From positions 1-35,804 of the forward strand of contig JANNBJ010000022.1 of NCBI GenBank assembly GCA_031385325.1: DNA of 35,804 bases, written 5' to 3'. The translations under genes were made by a program, and so were the position numbers. Below are positions 1 to 7,226 of the stretch, one piece after another; the stretch's first letter is position 1, and each line of letters opens with the position of its first letter. Source of the stretch: SYFY01 sp031385325 (GTDB taxonomy: Bacteria; Pseudomonadota; Gammaproteobacteria; Pseudomonadales; Azotimanducaceae). Under the pieces are notes generated by a model. The model saw nothing but the letters and a program-made list of their open reading frames with translations. It was not told the origin of the DNA and did not search any database.

Positions 1-706
1 GCGCGGATCTGGCGATACCCAGACTTTCCGCAACCTTGTTATAGGCGAGCCGAGCACTGGCTGGAAATCGTAACAGCGGCTCCTCTGACCTTACTCCACC
101 GATTGGCGCGACGATTCGCGAACGAGGAACCAGGACATCATCGACGCGAATGTCGTGTGAGCCGGAGCCTCGCATTCCACAGACATGCCAGGTGTCAAGA
201 ATTTCGTACTGCCCCTCTGTCAGTACCGCATAACGATTGCCTCGACCATCAGGCATGGCGACCGTCGCTGCAAACAGGCTGGCATTGTGACAACCACTGA
301 CAAATTGCCAGACTCCACTGACCCGATACCCTTCACCTTCTTCGCGCGCCTGACCAACCGCGGCGGTCGAACCACATAACACAACCTTCGGATCGGCAAT
401 CAGCTCACTGCAATGACGAAATCCGGGCGCAATGAGACCAAATGACTCAATGCCAATCATGAGATTCCAGCCAGCACTGCCATCTGCCTCGCTGATCTTC
501 TCGATGGCCGAGATCTGGGACATAGGATCGGCCGCCTCCCCGCCCGTATTGGCAGGCATGGCCAACCGGTACAACCCCGATGCGGCGAGCGCCTGGCCAA
601 CCTCAGGGTGCAAGTGCCTCATCGCTTCGGAGGCGTCTGCATGCTTTCGCACCAGGGGCATCAACGCTTGAGCCCGATGCAGGGCAGAGAGAGTGTTCAA
701 AACCAT
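1..706 (-). CDS. acyl-CoA dehydrogenase-like flavoprotein (3' part missing)
   Basis: Reading the reverse strand gives an open frame of about 235 residues that runs off the left edge. It shows the acyl-CoA dehydrogenase / flavin-dependent monooxygenase fold: an N-terminal helical part, then a stretch near residue 81 (GWNLMIGIESFG), a middle beta domain with VSGVWQFVSG near 128, and the MRGSGSHDIRVDDVLVP segment near 180 that precedes the C-terminal helices. The wording around the middle domain is closer to HsaA/DszC-type monooxygenases than to classical fatty acyl-CoA dehydrogenases; this is an inference. A GGGAGG site lies only one base from ATG 706 but seven bases from TTG 700, so TTG 700 may be the true start. 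It is divergent from the GMC oxidoreductase at 750 with only about 43 bases between them, so the two may share a control region. Substrate cannot be read from the sequence. Confidence 0.8.
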   Translation of the reverse strand, partial: MVLNTLSALHRAQALMPLVRKHADASEAMRHLHPEVGQALAASGLYRLAMPANTGGEAADPMSQISAIEKISEADGSAGWNLMIGIESFGLIAPGFRHCSELIADPKVVLCGSTAAVGQAREEGEGYRVSGVWQFVSGCHNASLFAATVAMPDGRGNRYAVLTEGQYEILDTWHVCGMRGSGSHDIRVDDVLVPRSRIVAPIGGVRSEEPLLRFPASARLAYNKVAESLGIARSA

Positions 707-707
707 A

Positions 708-713
708 CCTCCC
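708..713 (-). promoter_or_regulatory. ribosome binding site GGGAGG deciding between two starts
   Basis: The reverse strand reads GGGAGG at 713-708. It is followed after one base by ATG (706) and after seven bases by TTG (700), in the same frame. The seven-base spacing is the normal one, so the TTG is the more likely initiator of the flavoprotein gene. Confidence 0.5.
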
Positions 714-749
714 AGGATGAGATTGCGGCGGCGATGATATGCTCGCGTC

Positions 750-2357
750 ATGGATTACGACTTTATCATCGTCGGTGCTGGAACTGCGGGCTGTGTCCTG
801 GCCAACCGGTTGTCTGCCAACCCCGATCACCGGGTGCTGCTCATCGAAGCAGGTGGCCGCGACAACTATTTCTGGATCGACATCCCCGTCGGCTATCTCT
901 ACACCATTGGCAATCCGCGTACCGACTGGTGTTTCAACACGGAGCCGGACCCAGGGCTTGCCGGCCGCTCCATCGGTTATGCGCGTGGCAAGGTGCTGGG
1001 CGGATGTTCATCGATCAACGCCATGATCTATATGCGTGGCCAGTCCAGCGACTACGATCACTGGGCGTCCCTTGGCAATCGCGGCTGGGGCTGGAACGAC
1101 GTGCTGCCAGTATTCAAAGCCAGTGAAGACTATCAACATGGCGCCGATGCGTTCCACGGCGCAGGCGGTGAACTTCGGGTCGAGGAGCGACGTGTCAACT
1201 GGCCGATCCTCGATGCCTGGCGGGATGCTGCCGCGCAATGCGGCATCCCGAAGATCGATGAATTCAATCGTGGTGACAATTTTGGCAGCGCCTACTTTCA
1301 GATGAACCAGCGCCGAGGTGTTCGCTGGAGCGCAACCAAAGCGTATCTGCGACCGATACAGCATCGTCCGAATCTTGAAGTGCGCATCAACACAACGGTC
1401 GAACGTGTTGAGCTGGATCTTGATGCCGGCAAACCACGAGCCAGCAGCCTGTGGTTGCATTCCCCTCGGACTGGTCGTCAGTCAGTCTGGGCACGCAAGG
1501 GAATAATACTTGCGGCAGGTGCCATCGGCTCTCCGCACATACTCCAGCGCTCGGGAATTGGCGAGCCCGGGCTGTTGCAGTCATTGGGTATTGACGTTCA
1601 GCATCCACTCCGGGGTGTTGGCGAAAATCTGCAGGATCACCTGCAGGTGCGAACAATTTACAAGGTGCGCAATACCCGCACGATGAACTCTCGTGCCGGA
1701 TCCCTGTTTGGCAAAGCCGCGATGGCAGTGGAATACGCGCTGTTCAAGACCGGCCCACTCACCATGCCACCGTCGCAACTGGGCGCTTTTGCCCGCTCAT
1801 CGCCGGATCAACGCTCGGCCAATATCGAGTGGCACGTTCAACCACTGTCGCTCGAACGTTTCGGCACGCCGCTGCATCCGTTTGACGCCATCACACCATC
1901 GGTCTGTAATCTTCGCCCCGACAGTCGTGGGCATGTGCGAACCCGCAGTGCAGATCCGAGCGAAGCACCGGCGATCAGTCTCAAGTACCTTTCAACCGAG
2001 ACAGACCAGGCCGTTGCAGTGGCCGGATTGAAATTTACCCGGCGAATCATGCAGAGCCGCGCGATGGCTGCCTTTGCGCCTGAAGAATTCAAGCCAGGAC
2101 CCGCCGTCGCAACCGATGCAGAACTGCTGCAGGCGGCTCGCGAGTTGGGAACCACAATCTTTCATCCCGTCGGCACCTGCAAGATGGGCAAGGATCCGCT
2201 CGCAGTCGTCAATGATCGGCTGGCTGTGCATGGTGTTCAGGGCATGTGGGTCATCGATGCGTCAGTCATGCCGACCATCACATCGGGCAACACCAACGCG
2301 CCAACCGTCATGATCGCGGAAAAGGGAAGTCGTTTTGTCCTGGAGGACTGTCGATAA
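750..2357 (+). CDS. GMC-family FAD-dependent oxidoreductase (choline/alcohol dehydrogenase-like)
   Basis: The 535-residue protein has the usual length of BetA-type GMC oxidoreductases. The FAD-binding GAGTAG motif is at residues 9-14. The GMC signature region is near residues 78-97 (ARGKVLGGCSSIN). The C-terminal catalytic pair lies in HPVGTCKMG (His472) and SGNTNAPT (Asn516). Family members oxidise a primary or secondary alcohol to an aldehyde or ketone, passing electrons from FADH2 to a quinone, cytochrome or oxygen. No signal peptide is seen, so it is probably cytoplasmic. The gene is followed after 18 bases by an exported DsrE-like gene and then a CoA-transferase gene, suggesting an operon for oxidation and CoA activation of an alcohol-derived acid. 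The exact substrate is unknown. Confidence 0.93.
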   Translation: MDYDFIIVGAGTAGCVLANRLSANPDHRVLLIEAGGRDNYFWIDIPVGYLYTIGNPRTDWCFNTEPDPGLAGRSIGYARGKVLGGCSSINAMIYMRGQSSDYDHWASLGNRGWGWNDVLPVFKASEDYQHGADAFHGAGGELRVEERRVNWPILDAWRDAAAQCGIPKIDEFNRGDNFGSAYFQMNQRRGVRWSATKAYLRPIQHRPNLEVRINTTVERVELDLDAGKPRASSLWLHSPRTGRQSVWARKGIILAAGAIGSPHILQRSGIGEPGLLQSLGIDVQHPLRGVGENLQDHLQVRTIYKVRNTRTMNSRAGSLFGKAAMAVEYALFKTGPLTMPPSQLGAFARSSPDQRSANIEWHVQPLSLERFGTPLHPFDAITPSVCNLRPDSRGHVRTRSADPSEAPAISLKYLSTETDQAVAVAGLKFTRRIMQSRAMAAFAPEEFKPGPAVATDAELLQAARELGTTIFHPVGTCKMGKDPLAVVNDRLAVHGVQGMWVIDASVMPTITSGNTNAPTVMIAEKGSRFVLEDCR

Positions 2358-2370
2358 AGGTCGATAAAGG
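2351..2370 (+). repeat. 10-bp tandem duplication spanning stop codon and ribosome binding site
   Basis: TCGATAAAGG occurs twice head to tail. The first copy contains the TAA stop of the GMC gene. The second supplies the AAAGG that serves as ribosome binding site five bases before the ATG at 2376. Confidence 0.85.
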
Positions 2371-2375
2371 AAACA

Positions 2376-2822
2376 ATGATGAAATCGTTTTTTTTGCAAC
2401 TGCTTACGTTAGTTGGTTGGTTGATGTTCGTCGCTCCCGCGTCGGCTGCAGACGCGACGTTTCGATACTATTTCGATACGGCTCCAACCTCTCTCAAAGA
2501 ACTCGATACGTTACTGGATGAGCTGTCCGACAACGAAGACCGGGTTGCACCCAGAACTGCACTCATCATCATGCTGCACGGCGACCATGCGAGTGCTTTT
2601 GTCCGCGATAACTATCCTGCCAACAAAAAGCGTGTGGATCAGGCCGCCCTGCTGGATGCGTACGGCATCGTCGACATAAAAATGTGTGCCACCTGGATGC
2701 GCCTCAATGACATCACCGAGGACGATATTCCGCCCTTCATCGAAACCGTGCCTTACGGCGTGGCTGAACTGGAGCGACTACGCAAAAACGGGTACATGGA
2801 AACCACCAGGGTAAAACTATGA
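2376..2822 (+). CDS. exported DsrE/DsrF-like family protein
   Basis: This is a 148-residue protein with a clear signal peptide: MMK, a hydrophobic run at residues 5-20, and an APASAA cleavage site near 24-25. The mature part matches the DsrE-like fold. It has a beta strand ending in LIIMLHGDHASAF (62-74), a Cys at 104 within IKMCATWM, and the family-typical tail VPYGVAELERLRKNGYM (125-141). Cytoplasmic DsrE/TusD relatives carry sulfur on a Cys; exported versions are common but their role is poorly known. AAAGG precedes the ATG by five bases. The stop overlaps the start of the CoA-transferase gene as ATGA (2819-2822), so the two are translationally coupled. Its position inside a CoA-metabolism operon is odd for an exported protein. 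Confidence 0.72.
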   Translation: MMKSFFLQLLTLVGWLMFVAPASAADATFRYYFDTAPTSLKELDTLLDELSDNEDRVAPRTALIIMLHGDHASAFVRDNYPANKKRVDQAALLDAYGIVDIKMCATWMRLNDITEDDIPPFIETVPYGVAELERLRKNGYMETTRVKL

Positions 2823-3988
2823 GCAAGACAACTCTGCCCTCGCCGCTCGCCGGCTTGAAAGTTCTTGATATGTCGCGTGTCCTGGCCGGCCCGTTTGCTG
2901 GTCGAATGCTCTGTGACCTGGGCGCAGACGTCGTCAAGGTAGAACCACCGGAAGGCGATGTCACACGACTGTGGGGCTCGGTGATCTGTAATGTCTCCGG
3001 ATATTACGCACAGCAGAACTCCGGCAAACGAAACATCAGCATTGATCTCAAGCAGAACGCGGGTGTCAGCTTGTTGAAGTCGTTGGCATCCACGGCTGAC
3101 ATTCTCATCGAGAATTTTCGGCCAGGCGTGATGGATCGCTTTGGTCTGGACTACGCAACGCTGGCGGCGCTGAATCCCGGCCTGATCATGTTGTCGATTT
3201 CCGGCTTTGGGCAGACCGGTCCTGAACGGGAACGCGCGGCCTACGCGCCCGTGGTGCACGCTGAAATCGGGTTCCTGCAACGACAAGCGGAAATCGCCCA
3301 CTCATACCCGGTTGATCTGACCATCTCGGTGGCTGACACCAACGCCTCGCTGCATGGCCTGGTCGGCATACTGGCGGCGCTCCATCTTCGCCACTCGACC
3401 AACCAGGGCCAACACATCGACATCGCAATGGTCGATGCGAGCATTGTTACCGACGACCGCCTCCATTATCAGATCGAACCAGGCGCGGGCAGTCAGCCTC
3501 AACCCAATGAAGTCTGGCAGACTGCCGCGGGTCCACTGATGCTGGCCGGCGACTTCCGTTATCTGTGGCGCCTCGTGGAAAAGTACTACGGGGCAACTGA
3601 CGCCAATCCGGATGCCGATCTTGAAACACGTATAACGGGCCGCCGAAACTGGCTGACCCGTTTTCTCAATGAAACCTGCTCCACCCGCGAGCTGGTTCTG
3701 CAGGCTCTGGATCGCATGAACATTGCGTGGGGTGATGTCAGGAAGGGGCCGGACGTCGTCAACCAGCCGACCGTGCAACATCGTGGAACGCTTACTGAAG
3801 TCACCTATCCGGATGGCTCAGTGCGCCGTATTCCGCAGTCTCCGTATCGATTTTCCTCGGCCAGCTCAATCGTTCGCGGACCCGCGCCTGGATTGGGGCA
3901 ACACAACATCAGCGTGCTGAAAGATTGGCTCGGCATGGAGGACACAACCATCGCTGGTTTCGCCTCCGCACTGGTTACCGAAACCTGA
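2819..3988 (+). CDS. CaiB/BaiF-family (class III) CoA-transferase
   Basis: The 389-residue protein opens with the family hallmark SPLAGLKVLDMSRVLAGPFA (residues 8-27) and LGADVVKVEPPEGD (34-47). It has ENFRPGVMDRFGLDY (98-112) and SISGFGQTGP (126-135). The expected catalytic aspartate, which forms the acyl anhydride and thioester intermediate, is Asp173 in SVADTNASLHG. Class III enzymes move CoA between carboxylic acids, as in oxalate, carnitine or bile-acid metabolism. It starts inside the stop of the DsrE-like gene (ATGA overlap) and ends three bases from the convergent enoyl-CoA hydratase gene. In context it probably activates the product of the GMC enzyme; this is inference. The protein is somewhat short at the C-terminus but no domain appears missing. 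Confidence 0.92.
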   Translation: MSKTTLPSPLAGLKVLDMSRVLAGPFAGRMLCDLGADVVKVEPPEGDVTRLWGSVICNVSGYYAQQNSGKRNISIDLKQNAGVSLLKSLASTADILIENFRPGVMDRFGLDYATLAALNPGLIMLSISGFGQTGPERERAAYAPVVHAEIGFLQRQAEIAHSYPVDLTISVADTNASLHGLVGILAALHLRHSTNQGQHIDIAMVDASIVTDDRLHYQIEPGAGSQPQPNEVWQTAAGPLMLAGDFRYLWRLVEKYYGATDANPDADLETRITGRRNWLTRFLNETCSTRELVLQALDRMNIAWGDVRKGPDVVNQPTVQHRGTLTEVTYPDGSVRRIPQSPYRFSSASSIVRGPAPGLGQHNISVLKDWLGMEDTTIAGFASALVTET

Positions 3989-3991
3989 GGG

Positions 3992-4798
3992 TTAACTCCC
4001 GGTATACACAGGCTCGCGCTTTTCGAGGAAGGCGCGCATCCCCTCTTTTGCATCGTTGGTGCGGGAACACATGAGCTGATTGCGGTTTTCAATTGCCATC
4101 GCGGCTTCAAGGCCACCCGCATCGATCGCCATGCTGAGCCCTTCCTTCGTCAAACGCAGCCCCATGGGAGACGTTCTTAACATGTCGGCGATATACGGTT
4201 TCGCCGCATTCACCAGCTCAGCGTCCGGAACCACCTCTGACACCAAGCCACAAGCCAGCGCACGTGGTGCATGGATGAACTTGCCGGTGAGCATCAGTTC
4301 CGAGGCAATCGACGTCCCGACCAGACGGGGTAGAAAGTAGCTCGACCCCATGTCACAGGCTGACAGGCCGATCCTGATAAACGCAGCATTCATGCGCGCG
4401 CTCTCACCGGCAATTCGTATGTCTGACGCCAGCACAAAGGAAAAACCGCCCCCGCACGCTGGACCATGGATCAGCGAGACGATGGGCTGCGGACAGCGGC
4501 GCATGCGGATGTAGACTTCGGCCAGGTAGCCCTGAAAACCCATGCCACCGCCGAATGGCACGTAGTCGCCTTCGTTCTTGCGCGCACTGCCTTCTTTGAT
4601 ATCGAGCCCCGCACAGAACGCCCGTCCTGCGCCACGCATGACAACAATGCGCACGGATTCGTTTTCATACAGGCTGCCAAAGTAGTCCCGTAGTTCGGTG
4701 ACCATCTTCGTGGTGATGGCGTTCAGACTCTCCGGCCGGTTCAGCGTCAACCAATCCACAGCGCCTTGTTTTTCGACACTGATCGTCTCGTAACTCAT
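3992..4798 (-). CDS. enoyl-CoA hydratase/isomerase (crotonase) family protein
   Basis: The 268-residue length is normal for the crotonase family. The oxyanion-hole elements are visible: FCAGLDI (residues 61-67) and HGPACGGG (111-118). The first catalytic glutamate position of classical hydratases, just after the GGG, is Phe here. The second region reads IGLSACDMGSSY (143-154), with Asp149 where isomerase-like members often keep an acidic residue. It is therefore more likely an isomerase, dehydratase or variant hydratase than a textbook beta-oxidation hydratase. It is convergent with the CoA-transferase gene with a three-base gap. About 60 bases separate it from the ribonuclease gene upstream on the same strand. 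Confidence 0.9.
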   Translation of the reverse strand: MSYETISVEKQGAVDWLTLNRPESLNAITTKMVTELRDYFGSLYENESVRIVVMRGAGRAFCAGLDIKEGSARKNEGDYVPFGGGMGFQGYLAEVYIRMRRCPQPIVSLIHGPACGGGFSFVLASDIRIAGESARMNAAFIRIGLSACDMGSSYFLPRLVGTSIASELMLTGKFIHAPRALACGLVSEVVPDAELVNAAKPYIADMLRTSPMGLRLTKEGLSMAIDAGGLEAAMAIENRNQLMCSRTNDAKEGMRAFLEKREPVYTGS

Positions 4799-4857
4799 AC
4801 ATGCTCCCTGATTGTCGTTGAATGATTCTCTGCAAAAGTAGGCTCATCGGCCAATCG

Positions 4858-6258
4858 TCATAACGCGACGCGGTGGCCAGGCTCCGGAATGGTCGCCTTT
4901 GCACCGGCTTCGGTCGTCAGCCGGAATTGTAAGGCTTGCATGGCTGTCAGATCGCCATGCACGAGGCAGACCGGTGGTCGATTCTCGATCGCCTTGTACC
5001 AACGTAACAGGTCTTCGTAGTCGCCATGCGCCGAGAGGCCGCCGATGGTGTGGATTTGCGCGTTGACTTCCACTTGCTGACCATGAATTCGAACGTGTTC
5101 GGCGTGATCGATCAGCGCACGACCAAGCCCTCCAGGAGGCTGGAAGCCAGTGAAGAGGATGTGATTACGGGCGTGCGGCAGCGTGTGACGAAGATGGTGA
5201 AGGATACGACCGCCACTGCAGGTTCCACTGCCTGCAATGATGATCGCTCCACCTTCGATCTGATTGACGATTCGTGACTCTGCGGCGGTGCGCGTGAAAT
5301 GGACATTCGGAAGCCGCGGCATGTGGGTAAAACCACTGCGCAGGTGGAGCGCTTCCTCGTCAAAGAGGTGTCCGTGATTCCAGTAGACCTCGCTCGCTTC
5401 TATGGCGAGTGGGCTATCGAGGAAGATGTGCCAGCGGTCCAGCCCCCAGTCCTTGGCGTGGGTGCCCAGGTGATAGAGAAATTCCTGACTGCGCCCGACC
5501 GCAAACGCGGGCACCACGATGTTGGCACTGGTCGCGTCGATATCGCGGATCAACTCCCCGAGTTCCTTGATCGAGCGATCACGATCCTTGTGGCGCCGAT
5601 TGCCGTAGGTGGACTCCATCAGTACCAGGTCTGCCGTCGCAGGGCTCTCCGGATCGCGAAGAATTGGCGATGCGTACTGCCCGAGGTCGCCGCTGAAAAC
5701 GATTCGACGGGTGACTCCATCTTCGGTTGCCATGATCTCCACTACCGCCGAGCCGAGGATGTGGCCAGCATCGAGAAAACGCGCCTTGACGTCCGGCAGG
5801 ACATCAAACCAGGCATGGTAAGGATGACTGACAAAATGCGGCAACGTCCGTTCCACGTCCTGCAAATCGTACAGCGCATTTTCCTGCCCTCTCTCGTCAC
5901 CACTGGCTTCACCTCGTCGATATACGTTTGAGTGACGAGCTCGGCTTGCTGCGAGGTGAGCGCTATCCCGCAGCAAAATTGACGCAATGAGGCGGCTCAC
6001 CTCTTGCGTATGGATCGGACCTCGAAATCCACGTTTTACGAGTAGCGGGAGACGGCCGCAGTGATCGATGTGGGCGTGACTGAGAATGACCGCATCAACG
6101 CCATGCGCCACGAAGGGGAATGGTTCGGCGTTACGCGCGTCCTGAGATCGGCCACCTTGAATCAACCCACAATCCAGAAGAATCGTGCGAGGGCCAACTC
6201 TCAGGACATGGCACGAACCGGTTACTTCTGTTGCTGCCCCAAAGAACTCGATGTGCAT
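4858..6258 (-). CDS. beta-CASP metallo-beta-lactamase RNA-processing exonuclease
   Basis: The 466-residue protein has the metallo-beta-lactamase core with HAHIDHCG at residues 61-68 (zinc ligands). Further ligand motifs are DAGHILGSA and FSGDLGQY. These are followed by the beta-CASP cap with FAVGRSQEFLYHL, AGSGTCSGGRILHHL and the terminal IGGLSAHGDYEDLL (motif C histidine). Proteins with this architecture are related to the eukaryotic CPSF73/Ysh1 nuclease and act on RNA in the cytoplasm; the bacterial single-gene form is usually a stand-alone gene. It lies between the catabolic patch and the polysaccharide operon and shows no obvious functional link to either. AGGTG about nine bases before the ATG is a plausible ribosome binding site. 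Confidence 0.92.
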   Translation of the reverse strand: MHIEFFGAATEVTGSCHVLRVGPRTILLDCGLIQGGRSQDARNAEPFPFVAHGVDAVILSHAHIDHCGRLPLLVKRGFRGPIHTQEVSRLIASILLRDSAHLAASRARHSNVYRRGEASGDERGQENALYDLQDVERTLPHFVSHPYHAWFDVLPDVKARFLDAGHILGSAVVEIMATEDGVTRRIVFSGDLGQYASPILRDPESPATADLVLMESTYGNRRHKDRDRSIKELGELIRDIDATSANIVVPAFAVGRSQEFLYHLGTHAKDWGLDRWHIFLDSPLAIEASEVYWNHGHLFDEEALHLRSGFTHMPRLPNVHFTRTAAESRIVNQIEGGAIIIAGSGTCSGGRILHHLRHTLPHARNHILFTGFQPPGGLGRALIDHAEHVRIHGQQVEVNAQIHTIGGLSAHGDYEDLLRWYKAIENRPPVCLVHGDLTAMQALQFRLTTEAGAKATIPEPGHRVAL

Positions 6259-6568
6259 TGGCGTTACACCTCACGTTCGCAGTCCGCAGTCCGCAGTCCG
6301 CAGTCCGCAGAATGAAAGTAGCCTCAAAAATGGTGCTTTTAAACAATGACCGACCCATTTTGACAAATGGCATGACCAACTTGTCTGAATTTTACGTTCA
6401 GCCTGCAGCTTTTATATCTATCAGTTTTACATGCCCGTCACAGTACCTGTTTTTACCGTCGGATAGACTGCCGCCTGCTGACGTTCCGGGTAGAATTCGC
6501 GACGTAAGCGTTTTGGACAGACCGCGCCGACTCAACCTTTGCTGATCGGCGAACCTGAAGGATATGGC
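6259..6568. other. divergent intergenic region upstream of the polysaccharide operon
   Basis: This stretch holds the control region for both the ribonuclease gene (leftward) and the polysaccharide operon (rightward). It contains a 7-bp tandem repeat near its left end and an AT-rich part between about 6310 and 6450. TTGACA at about 6356-6361 is a possible -35 element, but no good -10 follows at normal spacing. I did not find a convincing sigma-54 -24/-12 pair. AAGGA at 6558-6562 is the ribosome binding site of the first operon gene. Confidence 0.5.
6278..6310. repeat. 7-bp tandem repeat, CGCAGTC x 4.7
   Basis: Four perfect CGCAGTC units are followed by a partial CGCAG. The array lies just upstream of the beta-CASP gene's start at 6258 and in the shared upstream region of the polysaccharide operon. 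A unit of seven bases is not a multiple of three, but the array is outside coding sequence. Confidence 0.9.
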
Positions 6569-7192
6569 ATGAAACTTACTTCCCATTTGGTTGGCGAACT
6601 ACAAACACTCGCAAAAGTTGCACTGAGTGCGCTTCTTTTCGTCGTTGCTGGCACCACTTCAATTGCGTCCCAAGGGGCAGAACCAGCCGTCGATCCAGCA
6701 TTTGAAATCGAGCGCTACCAGATACAGCCCGAGGACGTTCTGGATGTGTTCGTCTGGAAAGAAACGGATCTGACCAAGAAAGTTACCGTCCAGCCTGATG
6801 GCGGCATCAGCCTGCCGTTGATTGGCAACATCAAGGCTGGCGGACGAACGACGTCGGACGTGCAGAAATCGATCACCACAGCACTACAAGAGTACATCCC
6901 CGACGCGGTGGTCACCGTTTCCATCCGCGAACTGAAGGGGATGCGAATATACGTGTCGGGCAAGGTCGCCGCTCCCGGTCAATTCGAGATCGGGCGCTAC
7001 ATTGACGTGTTGCAAGCCTTGGCACTGGCTGGCGGGCCTAACCCCTTTGCCGATGCGAATAACATCACCATACAACGCCGAAACGGTACGAAGGTGGAGG
7101 TGTTCAAGTTCAATTATGGGCAGGTGCACAAAGGCAAAAAGCTTGAGCAGAACATCCTGTTGAAACCAAACGACATCGTGATGGTGCCGTGA
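6569..7192 (+). CDS. Wza-like polysaccharide export protein (XrtA-locus type)
   Basis: The 207-residue protein has a hydrophobic signal region at about residues 14-34. A poly-export domain (RYQIQPEDVLDVFVWKETDL, 49-68, through VTVQPDGGISLPLIG, 72-86) is followed by an SLBB-like segment (MRIYVSGKVAAPGQFEIG, 125-142). Proteins of this family form the outer-membrane or periplasmic channel through which exopolysaccharide leaves the cell. Unlike Wza it has no lipobox cysteine at the end of the signal, as often seen in exosortase-associated relatives. I chose ATG 6569 because AAGGA lies six bases upstream and the signal then begins with a charged Lys. The longer reading from 6539 adds ten residues with no ribosome binding site. 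It is the first gene of the operon. Confidence 0.88.
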   Translation: MKLTSHLVGELQTLAKVALSALLFVVAGTTSIASQGAEPAVDPAFEIERYQIQPEDVLDVFVWKETDLTKKVTVQPDGGISLPLIGNIKAGGRTTSDVQKSITTALQEYIPDAVVTVSIRELKGMRIYVSGKVAAPGQFEIGRYIDVLQALALAGGPNPFADANNITIQRRNGTKVEVFKFNYGQVHKGKKLEQNILLKPNDIVMVP

Positions 7193-7226
7193 GCATCGCG
7201 AGCTGAAATTCGAGGCGTAAGAAACA

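Noticed and set aside
608..1126. 172-residue plus-strand frame overlapping the GMC gene
   Set aside because: It overlaps the start of the flavoprotein gene and the FAD-binding part of the GMC gene in another frame; its Cys/His/Arg-rich product is typical of a shadow frame.
5299..5931. 210-residue open frame on the plus strand
   Set aside because: It lies fully antisense to the beta-CASP ribonuclease, whose motifs are unmistakable; the plus-strand product has no recognisable domain.
6350..6400. Sigma-54 promoter for the polysaccharide operon (TGGCATG ... TTG)
   Set aside because: The distance between the GG and the TTG elements is two bases too long for a -24/-12 promoter.
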